Source of the DNA: Idiomarina sp. PL1-037
GTDB lineage: Bacteria; Pseudomonadota; Gammaproteobacteria; Enterobacterales; Alteromonadaceae
Length of the DNA: 64,000 nucleotides
Assembly: GCF_034422975.1 (NCBI RefSeq)
Contig: NZ_CP139873.1
Location: forward strand, 1,054,001-1,118,000
Direction: 5' to 3'
The translations under genes were made by a program, and so were the position numbers. Position 1 is the stretch's first letter. Every line of letters starts with the position of its first letter. Under the pieces are notes generated by a model. It saw nothing but the letters and a program-made list of their open reading frames with translations, was not told the origin of the DNA and did no database searches. This document shows, in pieces, positions 8,176 through 14,352 of the stretch.

Positions 8176-8910
8176 ATGTTATTGTCTCGCTTGAGCATAA
8201 CACTTCCCGCTGCTTTTCCGGCAGCGGGTTTTTCTTTTCTGAACCCCGCTAAAATACTGAAAAAACAATCCGGGCAGGCGAGTGTTGAACTGCTGGTCGT
8301 CTGGCCTGTTATCGTCGCCTGCGTTTTTACTTTTGTTCAGGCTCTTTTTATTTGGTGGGCGCAGCAAACACTCACGGTAGCGAATCAGTATGCTGTGAGA
8401 GCGGGAAGTCTTAACCATGGTAATAATAATGCCATGGTGAACACGCTGGCGGCAGGAATGGCCGGTTTAAAACCACAACTGGACATTGATAACAAAATAA
8501 CCGCCGCAGCTGAGGCTATAGCTAAACAGCGACTGCATTTCTCGCGGTTTGGACAATTAAAGGTTCTCTCGCCCAGTACTGATGATTTTCGCCAGTTTTC
8601 CGACTGGCGTTGGGATCACGAATTGCAAAAAGATGTATTGGAAATTTCGGTCGATCATTATCATGCGCGGGCTGGCGATAATGCCTCCGAGGAATGGCAT
8701 CAGGCACGCGTTTTGGTCATTGAAACTTATTGGTGCTTGCCACTGGCAATTCCAATTGCTGCTGATTTTCTGGCGGCAACACAGAGTTTACTCTCAGATT
8801 CAAAAGCTGCGACTTACTGTGCCGGCCGCAGCACTTTATTCGATAAACCGTTGTGGGGGTTATCGAATACCGCTCAACATGCCATGTTAAGCGGCTACCG
8901 ACAGCAATAA
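8176..8910 (+). CDS. TadE-like pseudopilin family protein
   Basis: Resembles TadE-type minor pseudopilins of Flp/Tad pilus systems. The signature is GQASVELLVVWPVI at residues 33-46: Gly33 followed by Glu at +5 fits a prepilin-peptidase site, and a membrane segment covers about 38-61. The rest (244 residues in all) is a predicted exported domain without a motif I recognise. ATG at 8176 is chosen because GGAGG lies 5 bases before it; a GTG at 8134 lies inside a hairpin. The leader is long (33 residues) and its codons contain a complete intrinsic terminator. No other tad/flp gene (ATPase, secretin, prepilin peptidase) is in the window. It ends 3 bases from the convergent folD. Family call is moderate; substrate and role are unknown. 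Confidence 0.7.
   Translation: MLLSRLSITLPAAFPAAGFSFLNPAKILKKQSGQASVELLVVWPVIVACVFTFVQALFIWWAQQTLTVANQYAVRAGSLNHGNNNAMVNTLAAGMAGLKPQLDIDNKITAAAEAIAKQRLHFSRFGQLKVLSPSTDDFRQFSDWRWDHELQKDVLEISVDHYHARAGDNASEEWHQARVLVIETYWCLPLAIPIAADFLAATQSLLSDSKAATYCAGRSTLFDKPLWGLSNTAQHAMLSGYRQQ
8206..8238 (+). terminator. Intrinsic terminator inside the start of the TadE-like gene
   Basis: CCCGCTGC at 8206-8213 pairs with GCAGCGGG at 8221-8228 around a 7-base loop, followed by TTTTTCTTTT. This is a textbook Rho-independent terminator. It lies 140 bases after topA and inside codons 11-21 of the TadE-like reading frame. It may end topA transcripts, or attenuate the TadE-like gene unless ribosomes translating that frame open the hairpin. 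Confidence 0.8.
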
Positions 8911-8913
8911 AAT

Positions 8914-9774
8914 TTAACGAACGTCGTGATAATCGACACAGGCCTGTAATGTGTTCTCAATTAATGAAGCCACTGTCATGGGGCCAACGCCACCGGGAAC
9001 AGGAGTGATCCAGCCAGCTCTCTCGGCAGCGACAGAGAATTCAACGTCACCGGTTAACCGGCCGTCCGGTAAACGATTCATTCCTACATCTATGACAATT
9101 GCGCCCGGTTTAATCCACTCGCCGGGAATGAACTCTGCTTTGCCTACTGCAACGACGACGATGTCAGCACGCTTTACATGGTCAGATAAGTCTTTGGTAA
9201 AGCGATGACATACCGTTGTTGTTGCTCCGGCTAATAATAATTCCAGGCTCATTGGGCGACCGACAATATTCGATGCCCCGACAACTACGGCGTTTAATCC
9301 ATGTAAGTCGATTTGCGTGTGCTCTAACAGTGTCATAATGCCCTTGGGGGTACAGGGGCGCAAAGCAGGAATACGTTGTGACAAGCGTCCGATATTGAAA
9401 GGATGAAAACCATCGACATCTTTATCCGGCCGAATTCGTTCTAAAATCGGTGTGGCGTCAAGGCCAGCGGGCAACGGAAGCTGAACTAAAATACCATCTA
9501 CGGCGTCGTCATCGTTCAGTTCTTCAATGAGCTTTTCAAGTTCTTGTTGCGTAGTGGTTATTGGCAAGTCGTAATCAAACGAGCGGAAACCAACGTCTTC
9601 GCAGGCACGGCGCTTGTTGCCCACGTAAACTTCTGAAGCGGCGTCGCTTCCGACCAGGACAACAGCTAACCCGGGCGCCCGTAAACCGGAATCAAGGCGT
9701 TCTTTTACTTGCTGTTTAACCGATTGGCGAACAGTGGCAGCGATGGTTTTACCATCGATAATTTGAGCTGGCAT
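8914..9774 (-). CDS. folD: Bifunctional 5,10-methylenetetrahydrofolate dehydrogenase/cyclohydrolase FolD
   Basis: Interconverts methylene-THF, methenyl-THF and formyl-THF with NADP, supplying one-carbon units for purines and initiator tRNA formylation. The product from Met at 9774 has 286 residues (E. coli 288). Tyr50 and catalytic Lys54 lie in YVGNKRRAC; the dinucleotide domain contains VVVGASNIVGRP and the signature PGGVGPMTVASLIEN. The frame is open further upstream, but the family N-terminus MPAQIIDGK fixes the start. It is convergent with the TadE-like gene. Confidence 0.96.
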   Translation of the reverse strand: MPAQIIDGKTIAATVRQSVKQQVKERLDSGLRAPGLAVVLVGSDAASEVYVGNKRRACEDVGFRSFDYDLPITTTQQELEKLIEELNDDDAVDGILVQLPLPAGLDATPILERIRPDKDVDGFHPFNIGRLSQRIPALRPCTPKGIMTLLEHTQIDLHGLNAVVVGASNIVGRPMSLELLLAGATTTVCHRFTKDLSDHVKRADIVVVAVGKAEFIPGEWIKPGAIVIDVGMNRLPDGRLTGDVEFSVAAERAGWITPVPGGVGPMTVASLIENTLQACVDYHDVR

Positions 9775-9918
9775 AATGACGTTCCCAAAGATGAGAGAAT
9801 TCAAGGTGATGTATAAGGCGTATTGTAACTTTTTTCGGCCCTGAATGTCACCGGTTGTTGGTTTAGTCGTCAGGTTGTTGCAAAAGTAGCCAGTCGGCAT
9901 CAATAACCGAAAAAAAGT

Positions 9919-9947
9919 TTGACGGGTCAGCATTCAGCAGGTAATAT
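9919..9947 (+). promoter_or_regulatory. Candidate promoter of the Pro-Arg-His-Pro tRNA cluster
   Basis: TTGACG at 9919-9924 and TAATAT at 9942-9947 are 17 bases apart. An A7 run lies just upstream (9910-9916), and a GC-containing discriminator (TCGCC) follows, as is common at stable-RNA promoters. Transcription would begin about 60 bases before the first tRNA. The 240-base gap between folD and the tRNAs shows nothing else firm. Confidence 0.5.
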
Positions 9948-10014
9948 TCGCCACCGTTGTCGACCAGCAATAGCGTTTTTAAAAGCTGCGTCTGACACGG
10001 CTTTCGGAGAAATT

Positions 10015-10091
10015 CGGCGATTAGCGCAGTTTGGTAGCGCACTTGGTTTGGGTCCAAGGGGTCGCAGGTTCAAATCCTGCATCGCCGACCA
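10015..10091 (+). tRNA. tRNA-Pro(TGG), copy 1
   Basis: A 77-base cloverleaf with acceptor arms CGGCGAT/ATCGCCG pairing perfectly, anticodon TGG in TTTGGGT, a T arm around GGTTCAAATCC, and an encoded CCA end. It closely resembles the E. coli proline UGG tRNA. It is identical over its full length to the copy at 10326. Confidence 0.97.
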
Positions 10092-10119
10092 TTCTTCTGA
10101 CGGTTTGTTGGTTCGATAT

Positions 10120-10196
<77 letters not shown>

Positions 10197-10221
10197 TAAC
10201 GCGCCAAAGAAATCACTCAGT

Positions 10222-10298
10222 GGTGGGTGTAGCTCAGTTGGTAGAGCCCCGGATTGTGATTCCGGTTGTCGTGGGTTCAAGTCCCATCATCCACCCCA
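10222..10298 (+). tRNA. tRNA-His(GTG)
   Basis: Acceptor GTGGGTG pairs with CATCCAC; the anticodon is GTG in the loop TTGTGAT. The G at 10222 is the extra 5' residue (G-1) typical of histidine tRNA, opposite the discriminator C at 10295. CCA is encoded at 10296-10298. Confidence 0.97.
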
Positions 10299-10325
10299 TT
10301 TCTTTTGAAGTCATATTCTGTATTT

Positions 10326-10402
10326 CGGCGATTAGCGCAGTTTGGTAGCGCACTTGGTTTGGGTCCAAGGGGTCGCAGGTTCAAATCCTGCATCGCCGAC
10401 CA
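10326..10402 (+). tRNA. tRNA-Pro(TGG), copy 2
   Basis: An exact copy of the 77-base tRNA-Pro at 10015, including the CCA end and bases TTC/TTT just before it. It closes the four-tRNA cluster. I see no clear hairpin terminator after it, only a T-rich stretch (about 10410-10430). Confidence 0.97.
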
Positions 10403-10501
10403 TTACACTAATTCCCCTTTTTCTTTTTAGCCACTACTGCTACATTTAACGGATACTTAATCAAAAGATTGTGTTGTTAATCCTTAGCTGGAGCTATTGT
10501 T

Positions 10502-10729
10502 ATGGACTTTAAGAAAAGTTTAAAGAACCCCGCTGAAGCGTTTGATTCTCCGCAAGACGTGGCAAATCATCCCGAGCTTTCAAACGAGCAGAAAATTGAA
10601 GTGCTTACGCAGTGGCGCTACGATGAACTGGAAACCGAAGTAGCCGATCAAGAAAACATGGCCGGGGATAAACCGGATAAACTGGGCGAAATCAATAATT
10701 TACTTCTTGAACTTAAAGATAAATCTTAG
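10502..10729 (+). CDS. Small conserved-type hypothetical protein
   Basis: A 75-residue, acidic, soluble protein with no signal peptide or membrane segment. The core PxxVxxxxxLSxEQKIEVLxQWRYDELExEVADxENM resembles a small protein family seen in many proteobacteria, which I recognise by pattern but cannot name with confidence. No cysteine pair or enzymatic motif is visible. The ATG at 10502 follows CTGGAG with normal spacing. It lies between the tRNA cluster and tig, and tig has its own promoter, so it may be a single-gene unit. Function unknown. Confidence 0.75.
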   Translation: MDFKKSLKNPAEAFDSPQDVANHPELSNEQKIEVLTQWRYDELETEVADQENMAGDKPDKLGEINNLLLELKDKS

Positions 10730-10778
10730 TTATTTTTCCTTCCGTTAAAGTGAAGCCTAAAAATTGCCGCTCGGGGGC

Positions 10779-10807
10779 TCGACTCCGGGCGGTCACCTCG
10801 CTATAAT
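10779..10807 (+). promoter_or_regulatory. Promoter of tig
   Basis: A perfect -10 TATAAT at 10802-10807 lies 17 bases after TCGACT (10779-10784, four of six matches to TTGACA). Transcription would start near 10814, leaving an untranslated leader of about 95 bases before the trigger-factor start at 10910. Confidence 0.65.
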
Positions 10808-10909
10808 GCTGCGTCATTTTTAAAGGTCAACGCCGTTGCCGTATCTCATTTTTATAATGATAAGTTGATGCGCGTAACATTCATTGATTGAAACCGAGGT
10901 AATGAAGCA

Positions 10910-12211
10910 ATGCAGGTTTCTGTAGAGACAACTCAAGGTTTAGAACGTCGTGTGACTGTTACAGTCCCGGCAGATACAATTGATAGCGAAGTAAAACGCT
11001 TATTAAAAGAAGAATATCGCCATCGTCGTGTGAATGGTTTCCGCAAAGGAAAAATTCCACCGAACGTATTACAGAAGCTGTTTGGTCGCGAAGCCCGTTC
11101 ACGTGCAGCGTCAAGTGTCATGCAAAGTAAGTACTTTGAAGCTGTTATGCAGGAAAAACTGAACCCTGCTGGCGCACCTGCAATTGAACCTAAAGTCAAT
11201 GAACCAGGTAAAGATCTTGAGTTCACGGCTACGTTTGAAGTGTATCCAGAAGTAGAAGTACAGAACCTGGACAAAGTAGAAGTTGAAAAGCCTGCTGTTG
11301 AAGTCACTGAGAAAGACGTTGACAACATGCTGGAAACGTTGCAGAAACAACACGCTGACTGGAAAGAAGTTAAGCGTAAATCCAAAAAGGGTGACCGTGT
11401 CACTATGGATTTCGTCGGCTCTATCGACGGTGAAGAATTTGAAGGCGGTAAAGCTGACGACTTCGCGCTTGAACTGGGCGAAGGTCGTATGATTCCTGGT
11501 TTTGAAGATCAAATTAAAGGAATTAAAGCGGGCGAAGAAAAGACTATCGAAGTCACTTTCCCGGAAGACTACCACGCTGAAAACCTAAAAGGTAAAGAAG
11601 CGCAATTTGTGGTCACTGCGAAGAAAGTCGAAGCACGTGACCTGCCTGAGCTAAACGATGAGTTCGTTGCATTGTTCGGCGTGAAAGAAGGCGGCGTTGA
11701 AGCGTTGAAAGAAGAAGTTCGCAAAAATATGGAACGCGAGCTGAAAAACGCAGTGAAAGCAAAAGTTAAAGAACAAGTACTGAAAGGTATTGTTGAAAAC
11801 AACGACGTTGAACTACCTAAATCAATGATCGACCAGGAAATTGACCAGCTACGTAAGCAAGCTGCTCAACGCTTTGGTGGTAATGCTGAACAAATGCCTG
11901 ACTTACCGGCTGAGTTGTTCGAAGAGCAAGCGAAAGAGCGCGTTAAAGTTGGTTTGTTATTAGGTGAAGTGATTCGTGGTAACGAGCTTAAAGCTGATGA
12001 TGAGAAAGTTGATGAGATAATCGCGACAGCAGCTTCTGCTTATGAAGACCCGCAGGAAGTTGTCGAGTACTACAAGTCAAACAACGATATGATGCAGCAA
12101 GTTCGTAACTTAGCGTTGGAAGAGCAGGCTATCGAATTTGTGTTGGAAAAAGCTTCCGTGAAAGACAAGAAAGCAAGCTTTGACGACATCATGAATCCGA
12201 AGCAGCAGTAA
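10910..12211 (+). CDS. tig: Trigger factor (ribosome-associated chaperone and prolyl isomerase)
   Basis: Binds the ribosome exit tunnel and shields nascent chains. The 433-residue protein (E. coli 432) shows the ribosome-docking signature GFRKGKIP at residues 43-50, an FKBP-type isomerase domain at about 160-245 (GDRVTMDFVGSIDGEEFEGG, MIPGFEDQIKGI) and a long charged helical C-terminal chaperone domain. It heads the conserved tig-clpP-clpX-lon-hupB-ppiD order and has its own promoter and terminator. Confidence 0.97.
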   Translation: MQVSVETTQGLERRVTVTVPADTIDSEVKRLLKEEYRHRRVNGFRKGKIPPNVLQKLFGREARSRAASSVMQSKYFEAVMQEKLNPAGAPAIEPKVNEPGKDLEFTATFEVYPEVEVQNLDKVEVEKPAVEVTEKDVDNMLETLQKQHADWKEVKRKSKKGDRVTMDFVGSIDGEEFEGGKADDFALELGEGRMIPGFEDQIKGIKAGEEKTIEVTFPEDYHAENLKGKEAQFVVTAKKVEARDLPELNDEFVALFGVKEGGVEALKEEVRKNMERELKNAVKAKVKEQVLKGIVENNDVELPKSMIDQEIDQLRKQAAQRFGGNAEQMPDLPAELFEEQAKERVKVGLLLGEVIRGNELKADDEKVDEIIATAASAYEDPQEVVEYYKSNNDMMQQVRNLALEEQAIEFVLEKASVKDKKASFDDIMNPKQQ

Positions 12212-12229
12212 TCTCTTGTAACGGAATCC

Positions 12230-12259
12230 TTGACGGGTCCCGCTACAGCTTGGTTTAAT
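12230..12259 (+). promoter_or_regulatory. Candidate clpP promoter
   Basis: TTGACG at 12230-12235 and TTTAAT at 12254-12259 are 18 bases apart, each matching five of six consensus bases. The predicted start near 12266 falls inside the tig terminator hairpin. A transcript from here would lack most of the left arm and so escape that terminator. Confidence 0.55.
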
Positions 12260-12293
12260 GGCTCGTATGACCTCATACGAGCCATTTTTATTT
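12258..12293 (+). terminator. tig terminator
   Basis: A 13-bp perfect stem (ATGGCTCGTATGA at 12258-12270 with TCATACGAGCCAT at 12273-12285), a 2-base formal loop and then TTTTATTT. It separates tig from clpP-clpX. Confidence 0.9.
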
Positions 12294-12310
12294 CAGGAGC
12301 TTTATAAAAC

Positions 12311-12931
12311 ATGTCGAGCGATATTCAGGATCCAATGGCACAGCTAGTCCCTATGGTCGTCGAGCAGACTTCGAAAGGTGAGCGCTCTTACGACATCTAT
12401 TCGCGTCTCTTAAAAGAACGTGTCATTTTTTGTTGTGGTCAGGTAGAAGATCACATGGCCAATCTCATTGTGGCTCAGCTACTGTTTTTAGAATCAGATA
12501 ATCCTGATAAAGACATTTATCTGTATATTAACTCGCCTGGCGGCGTAGTGACCGCTGGTATGGCTATTTACGATACCATGCGTTTTATTAAGCCAGACGT
12601 TAGCACCGTGTGTATGGGGCAGGCAGCCAGTATGGGAGCATTTCTGTTAGCTGGAGGCGCTCAGGGTAAACGTTACTGTTTACCTAATTCCCGAGTAATG
12701 ATTCATCAGCCTTTGGGCGGATTCCAGGGGCAAGCGTCAGATTTTGAAATACATGCGAAACAAATTTTGGATCTGAAAGAGCGTTTAAACCGTATGTTAG
12801 CGGAGAACACAGGTCAGGATTACGATAAAGTGGCCAGAGATACTGATCGCGATCACTTTTTATCGGCAGAAGAGTCAATCGATTACGGCCTGGTCGATGG
12901 TATTTTACGTCAACGTGGCGAAGAGTCCTGA
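12311..12931 (+). CDS. clpP: ATP-dependent Clp protease proteolytic subunit ClpP
   Basis: Tetradecameric serine peptidase that degrades proteins delivered by ClpX or ClpA. The 206-residue product (E. coli 207) has the triad Ser107 (GQAASMGAFL), His132 (MIHQPLGG) and Asp181 (RDTDRDHF), each four residues before the E. coli precursor positions. A short N-terminal propeptide precedes the mature SYDIYSRLL region. It is followed by clpX after 28 bases with an AGGAG ribosome-binding site. Confidence 0.97.
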   Translation: MSSDIQDPMAQLVPMVVEQTSKGERSYDIYSRLLKERVIFCCGQVEDHMANLIVAQLLFLESDNPDKDIYLYINSPGGVVTAGMAIYDTMRFIKPDVSTVCMGQAASMGAFLLAGGAQGKRYCLPNSRVMIHQPLGGFQGQASDFEIHAKQILDLKERLNRMLAENTGQDYDKVARDTDRDHFLSAEESIDYGLVDGILRQRGEES

Positions 12932-12959
12932 GTTGGCACAGAGCAGTTAGGAGAAAAGC

Positions 12960-14231
12960 ATGACGGATCAGTCCAAAGGTGACGGCGATAAGCCGCTATA
13001 TTGCACTTTTTGTGGCAAAAGTCAGCACGAAGTTAAGAAGCTTATTGCGGGACCGTCCGTGTTCATTTGTGATGAATGCGTTGAGCTATGCAATGACATT
13101 CTAAAAGAAGAAATTCATCAACTGTCTCCGGTTCCGGATCAGGATGAGTTGCCTGTGCCAAAAGCTATTCGTAAGAATTTGGACGACTATGTTATTGGTC
13201 AGGATCGCGCTAAAAAGGTGCTGTCAGTAGCTGTTTATAATCACTACAAACGCTTACGCGGTTCAGCGAAGCAAGAAGTTGAGCTTGGCAAAAGTAACAT
13301 CTTGCTAATTGGGCCGACAGGCTCAGGTAAAACTTTCCTGGCTGAAACCTTAGCCCGTTATTTGAATGTGCCATTTACTATGGCCGATGCAACAACATTA
13401 ACTGAAGCGGGCTATGTTGGCGAAGACGTTGAAAATATTATTCAGAAACTTTTACAGAAATGTGATTACGACGTTGAGAAAGCAGAACGCGGCATTGTCT
13501 ACATTGATGAGATTGATAAGATTTCCCGTAAGTCGGACAACCCGTCGATTACCCGTGATGTCAGTGGCGAGGGTGTGCAACAAGCCTTGTTAAAACTGAT
13601 CGAAGGAACCGTTGCTTCTGTGCCGCCGCAGGGTGGCCGGAAACATCCTCAACAAGAGTTTTTGCAAGTCGACACATCAAAAATTCTGTTTATTTGCGGT
13701 GGGGCTTTTGCCGGTTTAAATAAAGTTATCGAGCAACGCTTGTCGACTGGAACCGGTATTGGTTTTGGTGCAGAAGTGAAGAGTAAGACGCAAAGTGAAG
13801 AAGGAGCAATTATTGCCAAAGTTGAACCAGAAGATTTGGTTCGCTATGGATTAATCCCTGAATTCATTGGTCGCTTACCGGTTGTCGCTACGCTAGATGA
13901 GCTCGACGAAGAAGCGCTGATTGAAATTTTGCGCGAACCAAAGAATGCGTTAACCAAACAGTATTCAGCTTTGTTTGAAATGGAAGATGTTGAACTGGAG
14001 TTTCGTGAAGACGCGTTAAGAGCTATCGCCAAAAAAGCTATGGCTCGCAAAACAGGTGCTCGTGGTTTACGTTCCATTGTTGAAGGTGTTCTGCTGGGTA
14101 CTATGTATGAACTGCCTTCTATTGAAGGGGTCGCGAAAGTTGTAGTGGATGAGTCAGTAATCGCTGGTGAATCCGATCCTATTCTAATTTACGCAAATCA
14201 GCAGAAAAATAAGCAGGCTTCGGGTGAATAA
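12960..14231 (+). CDS. clpX: Clp protease ATP-binding subunit ClpX
   Basis: AAA+ unfoldase partner of ClpP. The 423-residue protein has the N-terminal zinc-binding domain with Cys15, Cys18, Cys37 and Cys40, Walker A GPTGSGKT at 118-125, Walker B YIDEIDKI near 181-188, the pore loop GYVGED and the GGRKHPQQ (RKH) substrate loop. Its length matches E. coli (424). It ends 26 bases before a strong terminator and is probably cotranscribed with clpP. Confidence 0.98.
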   Translation: MTDQSKGDGDKPLYCTFCGKSQHEVKKLIAGPSVFICDECVELCNDILKEEIHQLSPVPDQDELPVPKAIRKNLDDYVIGQDRAKKVLSVAVYNHYKRLRGSAKQEVELGKSNILLIGPTGSGKTFLAETLARYLNVPFTMADATTLTEAGYVGEDVENIIQKLLQKCDYDVEKAERGIVYIDEIDKISRKSDNPSITRDVSGEGVQQALLKLIEGTVASVPPQGGRKHPQQEFLQVDTSKILFICGGAFAGLNKVIEQRLSTGTGIGFGAEVKSKTQSEEGAIIAKVEPEDLVRYGLIPEFIGRLPVVATLDELDEEALIEILREPKNALTKQYSALFEMEDVELEFREDALRAIAKKAMARKTGARGLRSIVEGVLLGTMYELPSIEGVAKVVVDESVIAGESDPILIYANQQKNKQASGE

Positions 14232-14256
14232 TCCGAAACTGTATTAAAAGTGTTCG

Positions 14257-14283
14257 AAAAAGGGCCGGAAAGGCCCTTTTTTT
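14257..14283 (+). terminator. clpPX terminator
   Basis: AAAAAGGGCC at 14257-14266 pairs with GGCCCTTTTT at 14272-14281 around a 5-base loop, with seven Ts in a row. It lies 26 bases after the clpX stop. Confidence 0.92.
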
Positions 14284-14292
14284 CTGTCAAGG

Positions 14293-14320
14293 ATTGAACT
14301 TTCAGGTAAAGACCGCATAT
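14293..14320 (+). promoter_or_regulatory. Sigma-32-type promoter of lon
   Basis: ATTGAAC at 14293-14299 and CCGCATAT at 14313-14320, with a 13-base gap, match the heat-shock consensus CTTGAAA / CCCCATNT at five of seven and six of seven defined positions. lon is a known sigma-32 target in E. coli. An overlapping housekeeping reading (TTGAAC, 18 bases, TATTAC) is also possible. Confidence 0.6.
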
Positions 14321-14352
14321 TACAAAGTAAACCTAGGTCGGGAGAGAATTTA

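Noticed and set aside
9863..10057. A 64-codon minus-strand frame between folD and the first tRNA-Pro
   Set aside because: Its ATG and first codons lie inside the tRNA gene, there is no ribosome-binding site for it, and the probable tRNA promoter lies within it. The peptide looks protein-like, so expression data could change this, but I do not list it as a gene.
10933..11575. Reverse-strand frames opposite tig
   Set aside because: Fully inside a strongly conserved gene on the other strand, with no ribosome-binding site or recognisable domain.
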